Source: a virus
Strand: one strand, 5' to 3'
IMG/VR virus record: IMGVR_UViG_3300023117_000010
Span: 28,174 to 92,173 of that record
DNA: 64,000 nucleotides
Of the stretch, positions 27,500 through 35,952 are shown piece by piece. The position numbers and the translations under genes are program-made. Every line of letters starts with the position of its first letter. Within the stretch, counting starts at the first letter, position 1. Below the pieces are notes generated by a model. That model worked only from the letters and a program-made list of their open reading frames with translations. It made no database searches and was not told the DNA's origin.

Positions 27500-28709
27500 T
27501 GAATGTAAATTCTGTTTTGTTTTGCAAGTTTATCTTTATACCCCACATAGCGTTACTTTTACAGTATCTTCCTTCAAGGATTCTCATTCTTACCATATTC
27601 AAATCTGCTTCGTCCTCATTTCTATGAAGAGCAATAAGAAGATCTGCTGTTTCTTCAATTGAACGAGACAAACCGATCTTATCTGCGCCAGCAAGATCTT
27701 CTACTTGAGCGGCTTCACGATTAAACTGACAAACACAAATATATGGAATTTCTTGTTTTGTAGCAGCAACCTTCATTGCATGAACAATTGACTTGGTATT
27801 CTCGTCTGTTCTGCCAGAGTTATTTTCTGGATGGACAAAAGAAAGTTGATCAACTAGAACAACATCGGCATCTACCTTAGTTGATTCAAGAACAAAATTC
27901 GAAACCTTACGCTCTTCAAATCCGGGGTGAACAATATAAGCGGGACCAAGAGCATTGAACTCTTCCATTGCTGTTTCAATCTTTTTCCATTCTGAAGGCA
28001 TCAATGAATTCTTTACCATCCTGCTATAACTTACTCCACTTACCATGCACATCAAACGCTTATACATATCTTTTTCAGTGAGTTCTAGAGTAAATAAGAT
28101 CGGCACAAGCCCTTGTCTTCTCTGTTCAACAAAAGCATTTAGTAAAAACCAAGACTTAAATCTTTTAGGACGAGCCACAAAGAATGTTAGATGGCCCGGG
28201 CCTGCGCCACCTGTATGCTCATCAACATCCGGGAATCCATATGTAGCGCCTTGCTCGCTATTTTCAGCAGACTGCTTAAACTCTTCAATAACCTCTTTAT
28301 AGTCTTCAGAAGAAAGAATATGCTTCTTACTGCTTACTTGTGACCACATATTGTGAGCATTAGAGATTAGAGTTTCAACAAAATGCTCTGGCTCTCTAGC
28401 GTCTGCCAAGTCATTAAGAATAGACTTATGACGAGAACGGATAAACCTCTCCTTAAGTTTATCCGCAAGAAAAGCAGGCTCTACGCTTGGGCCTGTCTTT
28501 TGGATATTCTCAAACTCGTAATCAATAACCTTTTCATTAGGTGGAGTTCCATACTCTGTTAGATAGTTAAAGATGAATTGTACAAATGGTTTCAGGTTGG
28601 TATCTCTAACCATATGAGGACCAACACCAGCATTCTTAAGTTCAATAAGGTTTTCTGGAACTAGAATTTGTTGAACAAGTTCGTTATCAAGATCAATTCT
28701 ATCACTCAT
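27468..28709 (-). CDS. dnaB: DnaB-like replicative helicase with degenerate Walker A
   Basis: A 413-residue helicase with an N-terminal helical domain and a C-terminal RecA-fold motor. Family motifs include LFTLELTEKDMYKRL (as in the DnaB SLEM region), VVLVDQLSF (Walker B) and VCQFNREAA (as in SQLNR). The Walker A is ARPKRFKSW at residues 179-187 where DnaB has ARPGxGKT, so the second Gly is replaced by Phe; Lys and Ser remain. It is flanked by the loader and primase, so the replicative role is very likely despite the odd P-loop. Confidence 0.88.
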   Translation of the reverse strand: MSDRIDLDNELVQQILVPENLIELKNAGVGPHMVRDTNLKPFVQFIFNYLTEYGTPPNEKVIDYEFENIQKTGPSVEPAFLADKLKERFIRSRHKSILNDLADAREPEHFVETLISNAHNMWSQVSSKKHILSSEDYKEVIEEFKQSAENSEQGATYGFPDVDEHTGGAGPGHLTFFVARPKRFKSWFLLNAFVEQRRQGLVPILFTLELTEKDMYKRLMCMVSGVSYSRMVKNSLMPSEWKKIETAMEEFNALGPAYIVHPGFEERKVSNFVLESTKVDADVVLVDQLSFVHPENNSGRTDENTKSIVHAMKVAATKQEIPYICVCQFNREAAQVEDLAGADKIGLSRSIEETADLLIALHRNEDEADLNMVRMRILEGRYCKSNAMWGIKINLQNKTEFTFNGPVVSRASE

Positions 28710-29482
28710 CGAATGGGCCTTACCTCTTTGTTTGTAATTAACATATCAACTATATCTTTTGCTTGTGATGCTCTAACATCTGAACCAGAAACTTGTATCG
28801 GAATCTGAACCATATTCAGTAGACTCCATACTCTAGGATACCATTTTTCATGCTGTTCTGTATCCAAGTTCGTGCCAATAAGCGTTGGCAAAGAGTTTTC
28901 TACTCTGTATCTTATCACACTTTCGTATACTTCAGAAAAATATTCGTGCTGACGAGAAGACATAGGTTCAATAACCTCATCAAGTGCAAAAATTTCAGCA
29001 GAACGAACGTTGTTCATTAAATACTTCTTACTATCCACTTCAGAGTATTGGGTAACAACGTTTGTAAAGGAATCAAACCAAGCCTTATAACCTTCTTTGA
29101 TAAGAGACTTGAGTATAAGTATTTGAGCAAACGTTTTGCCTGTTCCTAGTGGTCCATAAAAAGTTACACCACGGCCATATCTTGCATTAGAATCAAAGTT
29201 TTCTATGTACTCTTCCAAGAAGAGTCTAAGATCATCTTTTTCTTCATATAGATCATCAAAAGAAAGAGAATGATATCTGATCCCGATATTTGCATAAAGA
29301 TAATGTCTTCTTAGGCCCCTCTGAACATCACAATCACATATATGTTCTTCACCTTCGAAAACATACTTTTCATTATCATTACAAGTTGGGCAAACATTTG
29401 CTGTCGCTCTTAAAGTGGGGAATCTTTCCCAAAGATTCTCATATTCACTGTTTGAAATATTTCTCCATACTATATTAGTCAA
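28706..29482 (-). CDS. dnaC: DnaC-like helicase loader ATPase
   Basis: A 258-residue AAA+ ATPase directly upstream of the helicase gene. Residues 31-51 hold a Cys4-type motif (CPTC ... CDC). Walker A is GPLGTGKT at 110-117, Walker B is FALDEV, and LIGTNLD matches sensor I of DnaC/DnaA-like proteins. It should load the DnaB-like helicase. The TTG start overlaps the previous stop; GGAG lies about 13 bases upstream, so the exact start is not certain. Confidence 0.88.
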   Translation of the reverse strand: MTNIVWRNISNSEYENLWERFPTLRATANVCPTCNDNEKYVFEGEEHICDCDVQRGLRRHYLYANIGIRYHSLSFDDLYEEKDDLRLFLEEYIENFDSNARYGRGVTFYGPLGTGKTFAQILILKSLIKEGYKAWFDSFTNVVTQYSEVDSKKYLMNNVRSAEIFALDEVIEPMSSRQHEYFSEVYESVIRYRVENSLPTLIGTNLDTEQHEKWYPRVWSLLNMVQIPIQVSGSDVRASQAKDIVDMLITNKEVRPIR

Positions 29483-29951
29483 TTGTTATTATCTTCTCCT
29501 TAAGATAAAACTCTTTAATTGCATTCTTAATACATCTGTCCATATAGAAAGAAAAAGTATCCTCTTCTTTTTTATAAGGCAGATAATATATCTTATCATA
29601 CCACAAAGAGTCTAGTGCTATTCTACCCATCGCCATCATATGCCATAAAATATCAAATTTTTTCTCTGTATCTTCTATAAGAGTTGCTTTATATGCAAAA
29701 TGACAATATGTATATAGTGGCCCGGCTGTTATTATATAATCTTCTTTTTCATATTTATATTCCTTAAGAAGAACATCTCCAGCGAATATAAAATCTGTTC
29801 TATAATCACTAAATTGACCTAATGCAAGATCAGTCTTTTTTACAAATTTTTGAGGAAGCCGATCTAAGATTTTTAAATTTCTTTCTTGACTTATTTTTTT
29901 AGCCATCTTACTTTTTCCGCTTCCGGGCGCACCTAACATTAAAATCTTCAT
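29475..29951 (-). CDS. P-loop nucleoside kinase-like protein
   Basis: A 158-residue protein beginning with a strand and a classical P-loop, GAPGSGKS at residues 8-15, the form found in adenylate-kinase-like and other small phage kinases. A DRLPQKF segment and Tyr-rich C-terminus follow. The substrate is unknown; candidate roles are nucleotide or polynucleotide phosphorylation. It lies immediately upstream of the helicase loader and forms a TAATG junction with the gene before it. Confidence 0.65.
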   Translation of the reverse strand: MKILMLGAPGSGKSKMAKKISQERNLKILDRLPQKFVKKTDLALGQFSDYRTDFIFAGDVLLKEYKYEKEDYIITAGPLYTYCHFAYKATLIEDTEKKFDILWHMMAMGRIALDSLWYDKIYYLPYKKEEDTFSFYMDRCIKNAIKEFYLKEKIITID

Positions 29952-30481
29952 TAGTCTTCTTTTTTCCTTGATTTAGAAACAACAAAAGAAACAGAAGGCT
30001 TATCCATTTTAATAGTTTCTTCTAACACATTAAGAAATTCTGGATTTTCTTCCAATCTTTGATTGATTTTTTCTTCGTTTATTTCAGGAACCATCATTAC
30101 AATATCTGAAAAGATTTCTGGATAGCCTTTTTGTAATTCCCAAAGGTCTACCCTAACCTTTCCTTTTGATATTCTTCGATAAGCCTGCCCTCCATCTGAA
30201 AATTCCATCTTTTTAGGAACAAACTCATCTTTCTCTTTTATTGTAGCAGTTCTATTGTCTTCATTAATTTTTACAATTTCATATGAAGGAAATCTTCCTT
30301 CAAGATATGAATTTGTATTTTCTACAAACTCTGGAATAAAAACAACTTTAATTTCAGCATCTCTTGCTGAATCTACCAATTCTTCAAGTTCTTTTTTAAA
30401 TGTTTTTATTTCTTTATCAATTTCAGATTTTTTATCTTGAAGTTCTTTGATTTTTTCGTAAATATCATTTTGTTCACTCAT
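29951..30481 (-). CDS. hypothetical protein with N-terminal coiled coil
   Basis: A 176-residue protein. Residues about 5-45 form a Lys/Glu/Leu-rich coiled coil, followed by an alpha/beta region and a basic C-terminal tail (SKSRKKED). The frame extends upstream to 30547, but ATG 30481 has GGAGG upstream and overlaps the previous stop. No known family. It lies in the replication operon between the SWIM-like protein and the kinase. Confidence 0.6.
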   Translation of the reverse strand: MSEQNDIYEKIKELQDKKSEIDKEIKTFKKELEELVDSARDAEIKVVFIPEFVENTNSYLEGRFPSYEIVKINEDNRTATIKEKDEFVPKKMEFSDGGQAYRRISKGKVRVDLWELQKGYPEIFSDIVMMVPEINEEKINQRLEENPEFLNVLEETIKMDKPSVSFVVSKSRKKED

Positions 30482-30662
30482 AATCTTCCTCCAAAATTTT
30501 TTTAACATGAGAACAAGTTCCATTAAAGCGAAACCCCCGGCAATCACAAAAAGGATCGCACAAGGGGTAGCCTATACCTACAACTGTATATACGTTTCCT
30601 CTTGGAGAAACGACTTTTACTTCATTTGGATAATCTTCAATTATTTTCGGTTTTTGATTCAA
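30474..30662 (-). CDS. small SWIM-type zinc-finger protein
   Basis: A 62-residue protein whose C-terminal half carries a SWIM-like zinc motif: CDC followed about ten residues later by CSHV (C-x-C ... C-x-H). The N-terminal half is a short beta region. SWIM fingers bind DNA or proteins. The same CxC...CSHV motif is found at the end of the CCA-adding enzyme in this window. It lies in the replication operon; its role is unknown. Confidence 0.7.
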   Translation of the reverse strand: MNQKPKIIEDYPNEVKVVSPRGNVYTVVGIGYPLCDPFCDCRGFRFNGTCSHVKKILEEDYE

Positions 30663-31014
30663 GTACAGTCTCTTTATAAGATTCGTATTTTACATTAATA
30701 TGTTTTAAATATTCTTGCATAAGCGTAATTAATCTGAAAGTTATAATTTGACTAACAATATCATGTAAATTATATTTTCCACCTTGTTCAAATTCAACTA
30801 TATCATACATCATATCTTTATCTTCTACAACAACATCAAGTAAATTTACTTGTTCTATAATTTCAGATTCAAACAAAGCCCCAACAGCAATATCTAAAAG
30901 CACATTAAATTTAACTGGAAGGTCTATTTGTTTAGAGTTCAACAAGTTTTCTAACGTAGTGAGAGTTTTTTTTGAAATTTCAAATAAAGTTTTTTGTTCT
31001 ATTATTTCACTCAT
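30637..31014 (-). CDS. hypothetical helical protein
   Basis: A 125-residue, predicted all-helical protein with many Leu, Ile and Glu residues and no cysteine. ATG 31014 is chosen because it overlaps the end of the upstream mini-gene; the open frame to 31059 is antiphase to that gene. Unrecognised. Confidence 0.6.
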   Translation of the reverse strand: MSEIIEQKTLFEISKKTLTTLENLLNSKQIDLPVKFNVLLDIAVGALFESEIIEQVNLLDVVVEDKDMMYDIVEFEQGGKYNLHDIVSQIITFRLITLMQEYLKHINVKYESYKETVLESKTENN

Positions 31015-31117
31015 CTTCTTCCCAAAAAAGGTCTTCAAATGGACAGTCTGTATTGCCACAGTACATTGGATTTAATTCATTACACTTGGAGCAAACAATA
31101 CTGTTTTGATCGTTCAT
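31007..31117 (-). CDS. 36-residue zinc-ribbon microprotein
   Basis: A short frame with a strong GGAGG site nine bases before its ATG, fitting exactly between two genes. It has four cysteines in the pattern CSKC ... C-x4-C (residues 9, 12, 20, 25), as in zinc ribbons, followed by an acidic tail (EDLFWEEDE). Its position in the replication operon and its clear ribosome site make it likely to be expressed. Confidence 0.6.
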   Translation of the reverse strand: MNDQNSIVCSKCNELNPMYCGNTDCPFEDLFWEEDE

Positions 31118-31118
31118 T

Positions 31119-31406
31119 TTATTTTTCCTCCGTTTTATGTCCGAATGCAAATTCTCCACACTCTTCGCATAAAGAAATAAATCTATTTTTAGAATCTATA
31201 GCCCAAAGAACATCGTCATGAGAACACTTTTCTGTTTCATCGTTAGGCCAAATTTTTTTTAAATTAGAGTCGGTTGCAATCATTCTCCACACAAATGTTT
31301 TACCAAACTCTTGTGTTTTTTGACCTTTGAGTTCTAATAAAACATCTCCTTTTGATGGAGAAAATTTTTTAATACCACAATCTTCATTATGGTCTTCTTC
31401 AGACAT
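31119..31406 (-). CDS. hypothetical protein with Cys motifs
   Basis: A 95-residue protein with an early CxI segment, a CSHDD segment in the middle and CEEC near the C-terminus, so possibly a zinc-binding protein. AAGGA precedes the ATG at normal spacing. It heads the group of small zinc proteins upstream of the replication genes. Unrecognised. Confidence 0.55.
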   Translation of the reverse strand: MSEEDHNEDCGIKKFSPSKGDVLLELKGQKTQEFGKTFVWRMIATDSNLKKIWPNDETEKCSHDDVLWAIDSKNRFISLCEECGEFAFGHKTEEK

Positions 31407-31414
31407 AAAAATCC

Positions 31415-34400
31415 TTAGATAAATAAATCAAAATCTTCTATAAAAAAATCTTTTAGAGGAATTTCTTCTAGATCTATTTTATCATTTTTGCTTGTTTGCA
31501 TCAATGTTGGATAATGCGTACCTTCTAAATTTAAGCGATCCATATTGCGAGCAATACCTTGTTCTTCAATAAGCGCCCTTTGCTCGTTTGTACTTAAGGT
31601 GGACTCAGATAGGAAAGAAGTTTTTTGAGAATCTTTTTCAATTGGCTCAAAACTATAATTTGATTGCCTTATTTCTGATTCACTAAGACTTACATCTAAG
31701 TCGCCTCTTGGGATATATAGATCCAAACGAGTTCCATTGTTTACTATTCTAACATAGTCAGGAATTTCATAATCAGATGAAGTCATCTTATACAATTTAT
31801 CTTTAACTAAAACATTTCCTCTTACGTCTTTCCATGCAGCAACTTTTGAAGTTGTTGCTGAAGAAAGCCCTTGACCAGCGTTAGTGGCTGTTTGACCGGC
31901 AGAAGACTGTTGTTCAGCAGTTTGCATTGGGTGCCCCGATGACTGTTGTTGCTGTTGTTGTCTTTGCAACCACTGTCTTGTCATATCAGTTGGCACGTTT
32001 GGATACATTTCTTGCAATTGCGCCTCTTCTTCTTGTTGCTGTTGAAGTTGCCCAAGAACGCCGGGATCTGGAGTCGCATCAGAACCTGCTTGATAGGCTT
32101 GCTGTGTCATAACAGCATCGCCCATTTGAGATGTTTGTTGAGCAATCCCCATTGTCTGATTATACGATTGATCGTAAGGAGATGGAGTTTGTGCTAACGT
32201 ATTGTTGGGTAATGATGTGAAATCAGATTCTTTTTTTTTAGATTCTCTTGGTAAATCTATTCCAAACTGCCCTAACGCTCTTCTGTCTCTTTCATCCATT
32301 TGAAAATCTTCTGGGTCTTTAATAATTGTTCTGGGATCTGCAAAAACACCTTGCTCTTCTTGCAGTCTTTCTGACTTTTCGATATCTTCAGGAAGAAAAC
32401 CAATTTCTGGACCAATGTTGTCTTTAAACATTCCAGAAACTCCTTGAATTTCATCAATTATTGCTTTTATTCCAGCATTAAACTCTTCTACACCCATGCC
32501 TAATGAGTCTAACTGTTGCATCATAGCGTCTGTATTACCCATTATCTCTGGAGGCATAACTTCAGCAAGCATTTGAAGTCCTTGTTTTATTCTTTCATTT
32601 TGTGCCTGAAGACTTCTAATGGCTAACACAAAAACTTCTTCAACTAACTCTTTTGCTTCCATAGGGTCTATATCTCTTCCACTTTGTTCGATAGATTCTT
32701 CAACTACTTCATCTGAATAAACATTATTTATTGCAGTTTCAAGATAGTTTTCAGCATAATCTTCAATAAATGCTTCAATATTTTCTAGATCGGCCATAGC
32801 CTTTCTTGAATCTCCAGTATTTACGACTTCTTGTGCAAGAAAATGGTAAGGATAGAACAATTTTTTTTCTAAATACGCTTGAGGCATTAATTGCAATGCA
32901 TCTTCATCATGTTGCAATTCTTGATTCATAAGAAGATAATCAGCAGCAGCAACTTTTTCTTGTTGCGGAGTAATCATTCCAGAAGTTTCTTGCTGATTAA
33001 TCTTTTCTTCAGAATTTGCTCCTACATTTTCTCCTTTTGAGGGGAATTTGTTATTAGTTCTTTCTTTCTTTGCTTTTTCTTTTTTCTCTTTTTCAACATC
33101 TTCAAGCACTTCCATGATATCCATCTGATGCATACCTTCTGGTAAATCATGCGGGTCATTCCCTGCTTCTTTCCATTCAATTCCCATATTAACAATTGAA
33201 GGATCTACTAGCGGATCATTGCTGGCTACTCTCTTTACCTGTTCAAGCGCCCAAATAGTATATTCGTGCCCATATGATGGATAAAGAGTATTAATAATAT
33301 CGCTTTCGTGAGTTCCCGCTTCCATAAAAGCCGCTACTCTTGCGAGAACTGGACGGTCTTCTTCTACATAACCATCAAATTTTGATTCATCAAGAGAAGC
33401 AAAAACTGGCTTTACTCTAAGAGAATCGTGAGATGCCGCTACTGCTCCGGGAATAAGAGTTTGTTGGTTTTGAGGCATCTTAGGTGGCGTTCCTACTCCA
33501 TCAATCGGAATAGGACTCATATTTGTATTTGTTGGAGACATAGCATCTGTGGGAGATGATGGTTCTGGCAATCCAGTATTTCCTTCTGGGGGAGCCTCTT
33601 CCTCTAACCCAACAGGGGTATTCAAAACAGAATTGTGATATTGTTCTGGAACAGCAGTTAAAATAGAAGAAAGTTCAGCAATTGTTTCCGCTTCGTGAGC
33701 ATAACTATAAAGTGCCCACCAGACAGCGCGGTTCTCTGTAACTTCACCAGATTTTGCCCATTGAGTTAACGCAGAATTAACTTGCGCTCTTAATGATTCA
33801 ATATCTGAATCCTTCTTCTTAATTCCTGAAGCGGCTTCAAACATTAAATTATCTGAGATGTGATCAAATGGCATATCAGAACGGCTTACTGATGCTTGTG
33901 GAGCCATACCCGGGGCTGTTGTATTCATCATTTGAATTGGTTGAACGGCTTCCTCTTGTCCACCACCACCAAACAAATTACCAACAATTGGAACGTTACG
34001 AAGAGCATTACTAAGACCTACTGCTGAAAGACCCTTTTTTACATATGGCATAATTTTGGGCAAACCAGATTTAACCAATTGTGGGCCAAATACGGCGGCA
34101 GCAGCCGCTAGGGGTAGAGCAGACTCTTTTTGATAATTAGAAACAGAACTAATTCCGTTATAATTTTTATCTTGCGTATTCATCACTTCAATAATAAAAC
34201 CAGTTCCGGGTAGATCTTCTTCTCCCAATTCTGGGTCTGAACAAGTAGTTAAGAAATCCATAAGATAGCCCTCAAATTCATCAACATCTTCAGTCTTAAA
34301 CTCTTCTTTTCTACGAAGAGAGTTTACATTCTGTAAAAGTTGCTGAACAAAACTATCTGGCTCACTTAGGGGGTCGGGCCATTCCTCTCCCTCTGGATCA

Positions 34401-34483
34401 TAATTTTCATCGGCTGGACTTACTTTTTCACCCATTGCTAATTTTCTATCTTTCTTGGACATTTTAAACGCGAAATCAGACAC
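31415..34483 (-). CDS. large multidomain structural protein, Gln-rich
   Basis: A 1022-residue protein between the tail-fibre module and the replication genes. It is acidic and partly disordered. Residues about 120-175 are hydrophobic with Ala/Gly runs (AAAAAVFGPQLV ... VGNLFGGGG), which may be membrane-active. Residues about 790-880 are extremely Gln-rich. The recurrent motif (K/R)-x-A-(A/S) appears several times (KRVASND, EKVAAADY, SKVAAWKDV). The start is GTG with AAGGAG five bases upstream. Its size and repeats suggest a virion or inner-virion protein; no family recognised. Confidence 0.55.
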   Translation of the reverse strand: MSDFAFKMSKKDRKLAMGEKVSPADENYDPEGEEWPDPLSEPDSFVQQLLQNVNSLRRKEEFKTEDVDEFEGYLMDFLTTCSDPELGEEDLPGTGFIIEVMNTQDKNYNGISSVSNYQKESALPLAAAAAVFGPQLVKSGLPKIMPYVKKGLSAVGLSNALRNVPIVGNLFGGGGQEEAVQPIQMMNTTAPGMAPQASVSRSDMPFDHISDNLMFEAASGIKKKDSDIESLRAQVNSALTQWAKSGEVTENRAVWWALYSYAHEAETIAELSSILTAVPEQYHNSVLNTPVGLEEEAPPEGNTGLPEPSSPTDAMSPTNTNMSPIPIDGVGTPPKMPQNQQTLIPGAVAASHDSLRVKPVFASLDESKFDGYVEEDRPVLARVAAFMEAGTHESDIINTLYPSYGHEYTIWALEQVKRVASNDPLVDPSIVNMGIEWKEAGNDPHDLPEGMHQMDIMEVLEDVEKEKKEKAKKERTNNKFPSKGENVGANSEEKINQQETSGMITPQQEKVAAADYLLMNQELQHDEDALQLMPQAYLEKKLFYPYHFLAQEVVNTGDSRKAMADLENIEAFIEDYAENYLETAINNVYSDEVVEESIEQSGRDIDPMEAKELVEEVFVLAIRSLQAQNERIKQGLQMLAEVMPPEIMGNTDAMMQQLDSLGMGVEEFNAGIKAIIDEIQGVSGMFKDNIGPEIGFLPEDIEKSERLQEEQGVFADPRTIIKDPEDFQMDERDRRALGQFGIDLPRESKKKESDFTSLPNNTLAQTPSPYDQSYNQTMGIAQQTSQMGDAVMTQQAYQAGSDATPDPGVLGQLQQQQEEEAQLQEMYPNVPTDMTRQWLQRQQQQQQSSGHPMQTAEQQSSAGQTATNAGQGLSSATTSKVAAWKDVRGNVLVKDKLYKMTSSDYEIPDYVRIVNNGTRLDLYIPRGDLDVSLSESEIRQSNYSFEPIEKDSQKTSFLSESTLSTNEQRALIEEQGIARNMDRLNLEGTHYPTLMQTSKNDKIDLEEIPLKDFFIEDFDLFI

Positions 34484-34526
34484 TTTAACTCCTTGTTATG
34501 AAGATCTACCCTTTATTATCAGGAAA

Positions 34527-35942
34527 CTACAACAATACAGGTTCCGTACCACCAACAGATATATCAATTATATCACCCGTTACGCTGCCATGAACAGTTG
34601 GAGTGTCATTAACATTTAATACAATAGGAGCGGCTGTTCCAATTGCAGTTTTTTCTTTAAATGTAATCAATTGGATAGTGTTTGGGCTTATACTTATATT
34701 AAAATCAGTGACTACAAAAATATCAAAATCTTCTTTAAGAATTGTTGCCCGAGCAATTTCAGATATTAAGAAAAAATAGTCTAATCTTGAATAATTTGCA
34801 TCATAATATGGGATTTCTATTAATGTTGCTGTTTCTTTAACGTTTAATAACAATCCATTATTAATTTCTGTCAATTGTCCAACATCATCTGTTGATGCGG
34901 ATACTTCGACTCCGACAAAATCTTGCAATGTGCTGATATCAGAAGCAATCGCTCCAATTATTGGAGTGTCTGTAAGATTTGATTCATCTAAAGATGATAA
35001 AGAATTAGAAACTGCTTCAAATAGTGTAATATTTTCAATTACATAAACTTCAATTGATACATTTTCAGATAGTTGAATTTGCTCCAACCCAATAGCATCG
35101 GCTTCTAATGAATCAAATTGATCTGATGCTGACGAGGTATCTGAACTTCCAATATCATTAGATATATTAGGTGTTTCTATTAAAGATGAAGAATCTGAAC
35201 TTTCAGCATTTACATTTGACAAAGTAGATTCTGAAAGTTGTGCATCGTCGCTGATTTCAGGGGCTATTTCAACAAACTCTGCAAGATTTGACTGATCTTG
35301 CGATCTAAACCCGATGTTAGAAGTATCTTCAAAAAGATTTGAAAGGTCATCAGATGACAATTCAGCAGATATTAAAGGAATATCCGTTGTAGAAATATTA
35401 TCAGTTCCGGGCGCTTCTGCTGCAACAAAATTGCTTGATTCTAGTAGAAAACCATCTGAATCAGAGGCTACTAGATCTGTAAAGACTTGAACGTTTTCAG
35501 ATTCAATTCCTGAGTCAAGAGCATTTAGATCTATTGTGTTGACAAACTCAGATAATGTAGAAAAATCTTGTATATTGTCTAATAATATTTGAGTTATTTC
35601 TACTAATAGAGAACTATCACTAGAACTCAATGATGCTGCAATAGATTCAGAAAGGGCTATGCTATCTTGATTTGTAAGAAACAAGCCACCGTTTGAATCT
35701 GACAACGATAAACTATCGCTAGAAGATAGTCTTATATCAATGAATTCATTAAAAGTTACACTATCTATGTTTGCAACTGAAACAGAAAGTGTAAGTAAAA
35801 TATCTGTTAAAGATAAAGAATCAACAACAGAATCTAAAAAGATTGATGAAACATTATCTATTAATACAGCAGAATCTGAAGATGTAACTGTTTTATATGG
35901 AATAGTAATTACATCATCAATAAATGTAAAATTAGTAGTCAT
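34527..35942 (-). CDS. Ser/Asp-rich repeat protein, probable tail fibre component
   Basis: A 471-residue protein made largely of degenerate repeats with a pattern such as D-x-x-x-L-x-E/D and many SSDS and LSES segments, running from about residue 20 to 370. The last 100 residues differ and look beta-rich. Composition is almost free of Lys, Arg, Cys and His in the repeat region. It is at the end of the tail-fibre module, so a fibre or adhesin role is inferred. No ribosome site is evident before the ATG. Confidence 0.55.
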   Translation of the reverse strand: MTTNFTFIDDVITIPYKTVTSSDSAVLIDNVSSIFLDSVVDSLSLTDILLTLSVSVANIDSVTFNEFIDIRLSSSDSLSLSDSNGGLFLTNQDSIALSESIAASLSSSDSSLLVEITQILLDNIQDFSTLSEFVNTIDLNALDSGIESENVQVFTDLVASDSDGFLLESSNFVAAEAPGTDNISTTDIPLISAELSSDDLSNLFEDTSNIGFRSQDQSNLAEFVEIAPEISDDAQLSESTLSNVNAESSDSSSLIETPNISNDIGSSDTSSASDQFDSLEADAIGLEQIQLSENVSIEVYVIENITLFEAVSNSLSSLDESNLTDTPIIGAIASDISTLQDFVGVEVSASTDDVGQLTEINNGLLLNVKETATLIEIPYYDANYSRLDYFFLISEIARATILKEDFDIFVVTDFNISISPNTIQLITFKEKTAIGTAAPIVLNVNDTPTVHGSVTGDIIDISVGGTEPVLL

Positions 35943-35952
35943 GTTTATTTAA

